Part shown: piece by piece, positions 12,301 to 23,200 of the stretch
Position numbering within the stretch: position 1 is the stretch's first letter
Layout: each line of letters opens with the position of its first letter
Assembly: GCA_963921195.1 (NCBI GenBank)
Contig: OY992540.1
Span: 9,165,266-9,229,265 of the forward strand
DNA from: Pegoplata infirma
Taxonomy: Eukaryota; Arthropoda; Insecta; Diptera; Anthomyiidae
Direction of reading: 5' to 3'
DNA length: 64,000 nucleotides
Program-made: the position numbers and the translations under genes
The notes under the pieces: model-generated
Database searches by the model: none
Seen by the model: only the letters and a program-made list of their open reading frames with translations
Told to the model about the DNA's origin: nothing

Positions 12301-14054
12301 ACCAAAATAAAAGAGCTAGACTCCCGACATTTGGCACGAATATGTCTTATGTTCCTAAAATTCGTAAATGAGCAAAATCGGACCAAGGGGAAAAAGTTCT
12401 CCCTTGAAGAACTAAACCAACCTCTGAAAAATACCATATTTTTACATAATTTTTTGTTTTTTTGTTTAACAAATCCAACATTTTTATGCTACAAAAAGTT
12501 CAAAGTCCTGTATTTGGACACACATAATTAGAAAATATCGGTTTTCAATTTATATAAAATTGTAATACAAAATGAATGATTATATCAAAACTTTTTTACT
12601 CGGGTTGTTATAATTGCCAAACAATGAGCGTGTTCAGCAGAGAAACCTGCTACTCAACAGTTGAGATGTAGCATGTTTTGATTAGTTGAATCTGCTGAAC
12701 GCATTTTTTTTTGTGAATGTTTTAAAATATTAAAATATTTTTTTTTTTGACGCTTTCGTTTATTTTTTGCTGTAAAAAATACTTTTTTATGATTTGTTGT
12801 GTATACTTCTTTAAATAACGTCAAAACTGTGGTTTGCCCATTGGGCATATCAGGGAAAGTTTACGATCATGGAGAGAATCTGAATTTGCCAATCACTGGA
12901 ACCATTGTTCTGGACAGCGTCAGGCAAAAAGATTTATCTCTCCATCCCCTGGGGTATCTAAACGACTACTAAATCTCGACAAAAAGGATCTAAGGATTCT
13001 AACTGGTTACCTCACTGGACACTGTAATCTTCGCTATAAACTTAGGAGGAAAAATTTATCGGACACTGAAATATATAGATTCTGTGAAATTGACGCCGAA
13101 ACGGCGGAACACATCCTTTGTGAGTGCCCAAGACTCAACATCAGACGAATTCGACATCTAGGGCGACATTCATTAACTCCAAGTGACATATGGGAATCCA
13201 TGCCAAATAGGATACTTGGCTTTATCAAAAGCCTTAACTTATAGGGCAACTGCTAGGCTGCACAAAAGATCATATTGGTCGCAGTGCATAGGGCCTTTTC
13301 TAATCTAATCTAACGTCAAAAAAAATAAATAATTTCAATAAAACAGCTTATTTATCAGTTTGTGATCAAATGTAGCATAAATTGTGTACGCTACTAGTGA
13401 TGAGAAACGCTCACTCAACATGTTGACTGAAATGTCAAAAATCAAACCGTTCAGCAGAATGTTGAGTAGCAGCTGAGTAGCAGCTTTCTCTGCTGAACGT
13501 ACCCAATGTAGAGCACCATATCTAATTAATTAAATATTTCTCATATTCCAGCTAAATTAACTGCTTTTGGTCATGGTGATTGTTGGACCCCAAATTTTTT
13601 AACACGTTATAGTGCCGACGGCAAACCCGAAGCTATTAAAATTATTGACTTTCAATTGGCTCGCTGTGCTTCAGTAGCCGTAGATATATCATTCTTTATC
13701 TACTCATGCACTAGCCAAACTCTGAGGGAAACACACTATGAGGCGCTGTTGAAGGCCTATCACGAAAGTGCCAGCAATTTAATACAAGATTTAGGAGCCG
13801 ATCCTGAAAAAGTTATGTCATGGCAAGATTTATTAGATGAAATGAAACAATTTGGTAGATTTGGTTGTGGCATGGGTATAGAATCATTGCCCATGTCATT
13901 GATAGAAGAGGACGAAGTAGCTGATTTAGACGATATTACCGAGAGTTCAGTATTAACCGATGTTTGGAATATTACACCATTTAAGGAGCCAGCTAAAAGA
14001 CAACGTATTGCTGATATGTTCAAACATGCCATAGATCAGGGTTACGTTAAGTAA
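9305..14054 (+). CDS. Ecdysteroid-kinase-like / CHK kinase-like protein
   Basis: A small-molecule kinase of the insect EcKL family (Pfam EcKinase; CHK kinase-like; often annotated juvenile-hormone-inducible). Family members are thought to phosphorylate ecdysteroids or xenobiotics; the substrate here is unknown. Four exons join in frame: 9305-9480, 9548-9938, 10002-10179 and 13552-14054, giving 415 codons, a usual family length. Introns are GT-AG. The phosphotransferase signature is HGDCWTPN at residues 256-263 (catalytic D258, N263) and IDFQ at 280-283 (metal-binding D281). Exon 2 carries VNLIVKGMP (likely ATP-binding lysine) and the IALQDV/LGRFHA segments typical of the family. The family consensus at the catalytic loop is more often HGDLW, so C259 is a small departure. 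Intron 3 (10180-13551) is swollen by nested repeats, but both splice sites look normal. Converges on the Hexo2-like gene. Confidence 0.9.
10239..10474. mobile_element. 236-bp MITE in kinase intron 3
   Basis: Inverted ends of about 34 bp: CCCGTGTAAAAATGGATTAG on the left and CCCAGTTAAAAATCGATTTG on the right arm. The interior is built of ATATCTGATCAGATATAATTG-like words, including an AGATCTGAATAGATCT palindrome. The end resembles the ACCCGGCTAAAAAT end at 2324. Confidence 0.7.
10609..11195 (+). repeat. Dispersed TATACCCTCCA repeat, subfamily A1
   Basis: Begins TTATACCCTCCACTTAGTGA, passes TTTGTCATTCCGTTTGTAAC, a GGACCC...AAATATATTC block and GTCCGTCTGTCTGTCTG, and ends GGAGGGTATCACTACATTCGG. 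Relatives: 31655-32905, 34259-35295 and 57690-58208. The CATTCGGCAAGGCCGAATTTAAC tail contains a TTCGGC/GCCGAA palindrome. No coding capacity. Confidence 0.85.
11200..12130. repeat. Diverged repeat debris in kinase intron 3
   Basis: 11210-11320 resembles the arm of the 7712-8292 foldback (GTTGCCTTTTAGGGTTAA). From about 11640 on, phrases such as 'feeling of CGAGATATCGCAAATTTGC' and GGCGCCATGGCGCCATGGG, with TTAACTTTGAATGAAAGCTTGTCTCAAGCTC, recur at 30840-30930, 52760-52830 and 53095-53160. This marks an old dispersed family I cannot name. Confidence 0.55.
12138..12540 (+). repeat. Dispersed TATACCCTCCA repeat, subfamily A2
   Basis: Starts TATACCCTCCAACTACAGTA, then TTTGTCATTCCGTGTGTAAC, GTCCGTCCGTCTGTAG, and the A2-specific block AAAATAAAAGAGCT ... 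AATCGGACCAAGGGG. Relatives: 22185-22765, 25000-25360, 32935-33355, 39143-40380 and 40453-40720. The short ORFs on both strands are products of the repeat. Confidence 0.8.
12627..13502. mobile_element. TIR element with GTTCAGCAGAGAAA ends, LINE nested inside
   Basis: Left end GTTCAGCAGAGAAACCTGCT; the right end in reverse complement reads GTTCAGCAGAGAAAGCTGCT. Both continue into CTACTCAACA and a second TCTGCTGAACG block. Removing the LINE at 12827-13310 leaves an element of about 390 bp. I found no convincing target duplication. Confidence 0.7.
12827..13310 (+). mobile_element. 5'-truncated LINE, 3' end of ORF2
   Basis: 484 bp flanked by perfect 11-bp duplications TAACGTCAAAA (12816-12826 and 13311-13321). 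It encodes the C-terminal tail of a LINE ORF2 ending at 13244: LTGYLTGHCNLRYKL, then a zinc-knuckle-like C-x-H-x-C segment (AEHILCECPRL). This tail typically follows the RNase H domain in R1/Jockey/I-type elements. The 3' end is a short TCTAA repeat rather than poly(A), as in I/R1-like elements. The clade is not certain. Confidence 0.9.
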
Positions 14055-14241
14055 AGACAAGTAAATTTGTAAAATAATTTTATAAAGAATTTTTAAATAA
14101 ATATTTTATTTAAAAAATACATATGGGTGTACAATAACATAAGTTCATTTTTTAACAAAGGCACTTTTAACAAACTGATCTTTGAAAGATCTTTTTTTTT
14201 AACTAAAGCAATTTTTTGTTAATTACACATTTTTTTTAAGA
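14055..14241. terminator. Shared 3' end region of two convergent genes
   Basis: An AATAAA at 14096-14101 can serve the plus-strand kinase-like gene. TTTATT at 14105-14110 is the AATAAA for the minus-strand Hexo2-like gene. The stop codons are only 187 bp apart and the two signals 3 bp apart, so the two 3' UTRs probably overlap. Confidence 0.6.
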
Positions 14242-17200
14242 CTACAAGCATTGACCCTCATTTAATATACACCATTTTGGTACTACAGCATCAGGACGTA
14301 TGCCACGTGCTATTAAACGATCTCTATAACGATAAAAACGATATTGCGCTAACAATGAATTGGTTTTGGGATTAGACCATAAACGTTCAGCAGCAGCACC
14401 AGCTCTAGGCCAAATACGAGCTTCTATAAATATTATAGAAAATATTTAATGTTAATACAAATTTTTAATTTCACTTTAATAAACTTATTACTTACCCACA
14501 GAATTATGATCAACATATTCACTCCACATACAGACTTCTCCTCCCAAAATTTTCGCATTATTTTCAATTTTATTATTATATACCTTGGCCCAGTTGTAGT
14601 AGCTAGTTCGTCCCCAAAAACCATGATCCAAATACCAAGCATCTTTTGTTGATACAATAATTCTATAACCTTTTCTCATCAGTTGCCCATTTAAGGGATC
14701 ATCAGCTCCTACCCATGTTTGTATGATAAATCTTTCTTTCGGTACATATGATTCTATGATTTCAGGATCTGTTAAATGACTCGACCATATTATTGTTGAT
14801 TTAGGATCTTTAATCGATGGATGATGTCGCTGGCTTACTTCATCCCAAGATTCTAAATTCTTTTCGTGAAATGTTGACCATAATTTATAAAAACTCGGCA
14901 GTGAGAGATCAAAACCAATTTCACGCATTTTCTTAGTAATCTCCAGGGTGTTATTCCAACAGTCTATGTATACTTCATCACCACCCATGTGTATAGTTTC
15001 TTCGGGAGCACCAACTTCGGCTATATCTTCATAGATTTCTTTCATTACAGAAAACATATTGTCATTTAATGGATTCAATTGGCCACAAGGTGGTTGTACA
15101 CAATTTGAGCGCCATGGTTTTTGATTGATACATACAGCCATATTGCCCATACCGGCCATAGGACCCCATTGCCAACCATTTCCAGCGTGTGAAGGACCAT
15201 CAATTTCTATTAGTACTCTTATGCCACGTAGGCGGGCATATTTGATCATATTGATGGTATCAGTACGAGTGTAGATATTTGTAGGAGAATATGCTCCAAA
15301 GCTGTAATGGAAATTCGGGTTTAAATTAACTTTGCAATATACTCTTCTAACTCAAAATAAAAACCCTGGGCTCACATTTCTCTCTCAAAACTCTCTACAA
15401 TTGAAATTTAACTGTCTCAAATGCCGATAATCGTTGCAAATGGGGAAAAGGGGGTTTTTGAAAATTTTTGCATCTTGGGGTGCATTTAAAATAGGCGGAT
15501 TTTTAGCTGATTTTTCTGCAGAGACAAATTGCTGAATATATTGCAAATCTGAATTTACCAGTCGATTCTATAGCAAAAAACAATAATGTAAGTTTTTTGA
15601 ACTTTAAAAAAAAAGTTTGAAGAACTCACAACAGAGAGCGAAAATATCGTTTTTTCAATTTTTTTGAGTTTCAATCACTAAAATGATTATATCAATTACT
15701 ATTTTAATTAATCTTGCACCTATCACGAAAGTGATAGTATTAATTACAAAAATAGTATTACTATTTTCGAAATGAATTAAAAAATGTAATCATATTCTGG
15801 CAACTCTGAAAATGTCAAGTTGATTTTTTTTAACGCAGCTGAGCTTTTCCTTGACAAAAATAAAGAAAAAATAGAAAACAATATATAATTGTAAAAAAAA
15901 ATATTGAATATTAAATAAAATATAATAAAGTCTGTTTGCGTACTTTCCCAGTAAAAATTATCAAGCAACAAAATGTTAGAGAGTAAAAAAGAAATCGCTC
16001 TCAAAAAGGAAAAATTTTAAAAAGTACGCGAACAGAAATCCGTAAAAATTTGCAAGTTAGATAAACAGCTGATTTAAATCAGCTTATAAAAAATTTTGCA
16101 TTCATTTGTAAATTTTTAGTTTGTTGGTATTTATTTTTTAACTTGTTAATAAAAGAAATTTAATTTTGGGATGTATTTTTTTTATTAATTAGTTGATATT
16201 TAATCATATTTTATGCACAAAAATGTAACTGCAAAATATTTTTGTGTATCGTTTACTAAAATATAATCATATGTTTTTAAAACAGATGTTTTTTCTGCTT
16301 GATAATTCTTGCTGGCAAAAATTTATCCAGTTAAAACTTGCAAGTTTCTAAAATAGAACTGTCACTTTTTTCTCTCATTTTCTCTCTCGTTACTGGGGTT
16401 TTAAAGTACGCGAACGACTTTTAGACAAAATTCGTAATAATTTGTACAAATTCGTACAAATTATTGAGTTCGCGAACACAGCTATAATCAACACTGGAAT
16501 ATAAAAATTGTTCATTAAAAATCTTGATTTTTATAAACAATTCAACTTTTCTAATATCAACGATCATAACCTCAACTTATTAACAAGCTAATTGTTCATA
16601 TTTTTCACGTATACATATTTAATTTTTTTTCAACAACAAGAAACGTATAATGGCGCCTAGAGATGCTATCCCGTGTGGCCTGTCTTCCTGCTCAAGAAAT
16701 GTTACCAGTTCTAGTGGTGGCATCTGCTGTGGCAGATGTGCGAAGTGGTACCATCTGAAATGTGTTAATGTTTCAACTGATGAATTTAATTTCTTACATA
16801 AAAATAAAGGAAAATTTGGGTACACATGTGAAGAATGCTCCAAATTGCCTTCTACTTCCAGTTTTGGTGTCTCTGAGCTGAGTGAGGAAATGCGTTGTTC
16901 AAATGCTAGCATCCAGAATAAGCTTGATGCCTTGTTGTGCAAAATGGATAGCTATGATACTAAGGTTAATGGTCTTAATGAAGAAGTTAAAAATTGCAAC
17001 AAAATGATAAACTACGTTGATGAATGCACTCGTAAAAAAACTAAAGAGCTGGAAGATAAAAATGAAATACTGCAAAAAAGATTTAATAGGCCAGACATCA
17101 TAATTAATGGGCTGCCCAGAGAAAAAATCAATTTGAAGGAAGTGGTAATACAAATTTTTGAGTTTCTGGGCGAGACCATAAATGAATACGATTTAAATGT

Positions 17201-20200
17201 TTGCTGCTACATCAACAACCGAAAATGTGTCCTTATAAAATTTAACTCTCTTCTTAAACGAAATTCAATCATGGCTAGTTACTTTAAAAAAGGCAAATTG
17301 TTCCAACATGACATCGATATCCTCAAAAACATCTCCGAAAACTCCAACAAAAACACAACAAATGATGAAGAAGCTGTAAGCAACAATGAAAAGAGTTCTA
17401 ATAAAAAGAAAAACGTTCGAATATATCTGAATGATCACCTAACTGAAAAAGGAGGTAAACTGAGTCGCTTGTGTCGTAAATTGAGGGAAAAAAAAGTGAT
17501 TGAAAAATTTAGAATTTTGAATTCAGACCTGCCTCGAGTTAAAATTCATTTTAAAGACACATCTGAAAAAATTTTTGAGTACGAGGAGTGTTTTTCGTTT
17601 TTTGGAGATATTAACAACCAACAAGAAGCTGAAATTAATCTTTTACAAGATAACCCAGTAGATGATGATCCGATAAACGAAGAAAACAATGCTGTTAATG
17701 ACACTGCTTCCGATGTAAATATTTCTTAGTAAAGATTGGCTGTTAATTTTTGTTGGTAGCTAAGTACAAATTTACAATTTTTATTTTTTCTTTCTTTTTA
17801 TTATTGGCAAATACATTTTTCTTTAAATGGTATATTTTGTCATCATTTCTTTTTTATAAAAAAAGAAATGAACGACTTTTTCTAATTTATCCCTGGAAGT
17901 CTATCTAGTATCGAATTCGTGTTTTTTCTCTAGATTTTTAATATACCCCAACCTCATTATTTAAGACTTATTCGATATGGATATGTCTTATGGTTTTCCA
18001 AATAACTAATACTTTATTAGCGTTTGGAATGCTATGGGATTATTTGTTACTTGTATTTGCTAATGATTGACAGAAGTATTTTCAAAGACTATTAAAGAAG
18101 ACGTTTCACACGGGAAAGTAAATGAACCCTCGGGAAATAAGCTAACACGGTGGAGTATTTGCCATCGTTTGCTTTGATAAATTCATTCGCTTTCCAAAAT
18201 TTCACTAATACACACTCGTATTTCCACCAAAATCACTAATACTTTCACGTTTTTCGTATTTAGAATTGCGTAGAAACAAATATAAATGACAAATGTTCCT
18301 CAAAGTGAGCTTACTTGTATTTTAGTGAATGGGCAAATTTGAGTCCTGGAACGAGTGGACACCCTTTGAGTATTTTTTAAAATAAATTAAATCTCTGGTT
18401 TTGTGGGTCGCATCGCGCCGCGTCCTTGAGATTTCTGTGTAAATTGTTTTTGTTACAATAATAAGTGTCTCTTCACAATGCAGCGGCGGGCAGCAGTCAG
18501 CAAAATACATGTAAAAATTTTGCTGTCTGCTGCTTGCTGCTGTATTGTGAAGAGCCACTTAATTTCATTGCAATTTTTACGACGTGTGTGTTGCATTTTA
18601 CAAAATTAGGCATACTATTTTTTCTTGTTTTTGTTAGGGAAGGCTAAGTTGTGATATTTATAAATAAATTGACATTGTGATTTATTGCTATTTCTATTAT
18701 TAACTTAGTATGTTATTATTAATGTTTTATTATTTGTACACTTTTTCTAGGATATGGCTGCAGGTGTTAAAACTTTATCATTATGATGTCCCATAATGAT
18801 AACTTAGGTCCTATTATCAGCAATAGCTTAACTCTAAGACAATATTTTTCCGGTTGTAATAATCATATCAATATAGCACACGTAAATTGTCAAAGTATTA
18901 ACCCACTCTTACAGGCAGTTAAATTAGATGAACTTAAAAGTATGTTAATTGATAGCGGTGTTCATATTATGGGCCTCTCCGAGACCTGGCTTAAAAAGGA
19001 AATGCCAAACGGGTCTGTTCAAGTACCTGGATATACTCTGTGTAGAAGTGATAGACCATCTTCAGCTAGGGGTGGTGGTGTAGGTATTTTGGTTGCAAAT
19101 GGTCTTAAGTATAAAAAAGTCTTTCACTCGACTTCTTACAATACTTGTGAAGCCTTATTAATTGAAGTAGTATGTTCTACAGCTACTCTTCTAGTGGGTG
19201 TGGTATATCTACCCAACGGTAATCTGGTCGTAATGGAAGATATTTTAGGTGAAATTTTAACGCAGTATGACAATATAGTTATAATGGGAGATTTTAATTG
19301 TAATTTTTTCGACCCAGTCAAGGCATTTGATTTGAGATCGTTATGCAATCGACTGAGTCTATCGTGTGTTCACAATTCTATGCCAACACATTGAGATGTA
19401 GCTCGCAACTCAACATCTCTTATAGATTTATTCCTTGTAAGTGATTTATCAAATGTATTTTTGTCAGGACAGGGTTCGGTACCTTTTCTTCATTCTTATC
19501 ATTCCTTAATCTACATGTCATTACCCTTCTTTCCTGAAATAGTGGATGAATATATTGAGTACAAAGCCTATGATAAAGTTGATCATATTGCTATAAGATC
19601 TTATGTGGATCTATATGATTTTTCATCATTTTATGATAACAGTTGTGTGAATAATAAATTAAATTTTCTTAACTGTTTATTATCTACTTTATTTGAATTT
19701 GTGCCTGTTGTTAAATTTAAACCTATAGTAAAAAAAGACCCGTGGATGAATAGAAGGGAAATTAATGAGGCGAGATCTCTACGAGATCATGCTTATGCAA
19801 CTTTCAAGAGAACAAGATCTGAAGAGAATCGTAAAATTTTCTGTAAATTAAGAAATAAACTTAAATCACTAATTCGTAAATTTCGTAGACAACACTTCAC
19901 AAATGTTTTTAATAATGCTGACAATAGCAGAATGTGGAAAATACTGAATAAATCAGGCTGCTGTGGTAGAAGTGAAGATAGTCGGTTATCAGGTATTAAT
20001 TTAGACGATTTAAATAATTCTTTTGTTTTCAATTCCAATAATCAACCTGATACGTTTAATTTTGAAAGCGTAAACGAACAATTTGTTGGGATTTCTTTTG
20101 AATGTATAGACGAGAATGATTTGCTAAATGCGTTATTGAGAGTTAAATCAAATTCAATAGGTGTAGATGGTTTCCCAATTAAATTTATTAAACTAATTTT

Positions 20201-23200
20201 TCCCTATATTTCTAACCATATTCTACATTTATTTAATATGATAATAACATCATCCTCTTATCCTGATGGGTGGAAGATGGCACGCGTAGTTCCGATTCAT
20301 AAAAAAGATTCAGTCAATGATTTTCGTCCGATAAGTATACTGCCTTCACTTTCAAAAGTTATGGAGCACATTTTGAAAATTCAAATCTTGAAGTATGTAT
20401 CACAGCAAAATCTTATAAAGGACTTTCAATATGCATATAGAAACCGATATAGTACATCGGCTATGCTCCTGGGTATAACTGAAACTGTTAGGGAACATCT
20501 AAATGAAAATAGAAATTGTGTTATGGTATCACTTGATCTAACCAAAGCATTTGATCGCCTTAATCATTTTATACTTATTCGTAAGCTAATGCAAAATTAT
20601 GGATTTTCAAGAACAGCGTGTAAGTTGATAAATTCTTATCTGCTAGGTAGATCGCAGTTTGTGAATGTACGTGATAATAATTCAAATATTTTGTCTGTTT
20701 TCTCCGGTGTTCCTCAGGGTTCGGTTATAGGTCCGATTCTGTTTTTATTGTATGTGGATGATTGTATTGAGTCTTTAGATTTGCGGTTAGTCAAACCTTT
20801 TCTGTTTGCTGATGATATTCAGCTTGTTTTCGGTAATTGCAAAGAGTTTCCAGACGTTTTGGAAGCTGTTATAAATTTTAGCCTTAATAGGCTTCATGGA
20901 TGGATGGTTGAAAACGATTTCTCTATTAATGCCTCCAAAACGAAGGCAATCATGTTTCGCTCTGGTTATCGTAATGTCACTTATCCTGAGATTAACATCA
21001 TGGGTAATGAAGTTAGTTTTGTTCCGTCACTTAAATGTCTTGGTGTTATAATTGATCAATATCTAACTTCCAGTCAGCATATTGATGTCATATCCTCTAG
21101 GGTTACTTTAGGCCTTAGGACACTGTATCACTGTGGTTTACATTTGCCAACAAAGGTTAAATATACAATTGCTCATACATTATTGATGTCTCATGTTAAT
21201 TATTGTATCGAAGTTGATTCAGGAACTCTATCCTATAATTTAGATAAAATGGAGTATATAATCAAAAGAATAGTCAGATTTGTGTATGGTATTAAATATC
21301 GTGATCATGTATCTCACGCAGTTGAAAACTTTTTAGGTTGCAGTCTAGGGGAATACATAATTCTTCGGAATTTAATGTTTTTTTATAAAATAATTAAGGA
21401 TGGCGTTCCTAATTATTTACTATCTAAGTTTAGTTTTTCCAGGTCCACAAGAAACTGTCAAATTTTTATTCCGCTTATTACATGTTCTGTCTTTGAAAGA
21501 TCATTTCTTATTAGAACTGCCAGAAACTGGAATGACTTGCCGCCTCATCTACGTACTTTTTCACTATCGCATGGCGTATTTAAAAACAAACTATTGTCCC
21601 ACTTTCGAAATCACCCATAATTTAGGTTTGTCTTGTTTTTTGCTTCTGCTGGTTATTTTTGGGCTACCATTGTTTTACTTAAAATTCCTGAGCCATGTCC
21701 TGGGTAGGTGTACATTTAAATTGATTTAATTATAACTTTTTTACAAAATTTTTATATTTTTCAATAATTATATTTAGTTTATTATAATTATCATTAAGAA
21801 TATGTATATACACTGTGCCATTATTTAAAAAATTATAAATAAGAAAGCCTTTTGAATTGTTATTACTTCTTGGCATGGTGGAAATATTGAATTTGTGAAA
21901 TATTGAATTCTAATGGTACGTCTTTGGCCTTTTAGGCTTATTGTACCACAAATAAATAAATAAAATAAATAAATAAAATAAATAAAATATCAATTAAAAA
22001 AATGATTAAAAATAAAATTTAACTTTTTAAAATTTTTAATTAAAATATTTTTCTCTAAAATTTTTTGTGTGTACTATTACTTTTGTGATAGGTACAAAAT
22101 CTATTAAAATAGTTATTGATATAATCATTTTACTGATTGAAACTTATTTTTCCTTTTTTTGTGTGTAATGGCAAAATTATAAAACACAGGCCATTTCGAT
22201 CGATTTTAAGACATTCTAGCGATGTCTGTCCGTCTCTCTGTCTGTAGTTAACACGATGCAGTCCAAAATAAAAGAGCTCCTGAAATTTGGCACGAATATG
22301 TCTTATGTTCCTAGGCAGGTTAAGTTCGTAAATGAGCAAAATCGGACCAGGGGGGAAAAGTTCCCCCTTGAAGAACTAAACCAACCTCTGAAAAATACAA
22401 TTTTTTTACATGATTTTTTGTGTTTTTGTTTAACAAATGCAACATTTTTATGCTACAAGAAGTTCAAAGACCTGCATTTGGATCTATAGGATTAGAAAAT
22501 GTCGTTTTTTCGGAGCGCCCCTCCCCCACTTTGTGGGCGTGGATTAAAAAAAATTGTTTAAATAATGATAAACTTGTATTTATTTAATACAAAAAGCATA
22601 AGAATGAATTTTTAAACATATATTTCGAAAGGAGATTTGTCCCCCTCCAATTACCACTACCGAATTCTTTCCCCCCAAAAAAAAAGAAAGCGCCCCTGCA
22701 ATTTTTTTTTTTATTATTTTGCATGTTGGAGGGTATAAGAGATTCGGCACAGCCGAATTTAACACATTTACTAGTTTGTGATAATTTTAGATAATATTCT
22801 GGAATGTTACCACTCGTTTTCGATTAACATTTCAATGCTGATTCTGAATCTGGTTTTAAAATTTTTCTATCACGTCATGTTTTCGAGAAAATTGAGGTCA
22901 ACGTTCTCAAAAAACGTGGTTTTGGCCATTTATGAGAGCTTTTACCTTTTAAAAGGGTTGTGATAGAACCTATTTTTCCCCCATTTGCGGGGAGAATTTC
23001 CAAAAAAAATACCACCATTTTATTTTTTCTAAATCCTTCACAGATCAAATTTTTAAAATTAACTCTAATACGAAGGTTTTGCGATTCATTATTTGGTACG
23101 CTTAAAAATAGAAATCAGTCAAGCGGTTGTCGGAGGAAGAAGGGGAAAGCGTTTCGAAGGAGTTTTTGAGGTGGGTGGTGTCGGAGGAGAAAAAGAAAAT

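Larger units (their letters stand above)
16560..21996 (+). mobile_element. Nearly complete two-ORF LINE
   Basis: Antisense to the host gene, in intron 4. Order: short leader, PHD-finger ORF1 (16650-17729), a 1.05-kb gap holding a 100-bp MITE, endonuclease/RT ORF2 (18783-21620), a 3' UTR and a (AAATA/AAAT)n tail at about 21950-21996. The PHD-type ORF1, APE endonuclease and FADD-box RT point to the CR1/L2/Jockey group. The exact 5' boundary is unknown (somewhere 16450-16640) and I could not identify target duplications. Confidence 0.85.
15658..22146. mobile_element. ~75-bp inverted repeats flanking the LINE
   Basis: 15658-15738 and 22074-22146 are inverted copies. Shared blocks on the right arm include TTTGTGATAGGTACAA, AATAGTTATTGATATAATCA and ACTGATTGAAACT. 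The simplest reading is that a TIR element was later hit by the LINE at 16560-21996. No target duplication was found around the outer ends. Confidence 0.6.

Noticed and set aside
12834..13244. 136-codon ORF as a host gene
   Set aside because: It is the C-terminal tail of a LINE ORF2, bounded by perfect target duplications.
19392..19394. In-frame TGA in LINE ORF2 as programmed readthrough or selenocysteine
   Set aside because: A single nonsense mutation in a degenerating retrotransposon copy is simpler, and no supporting signal was seen.
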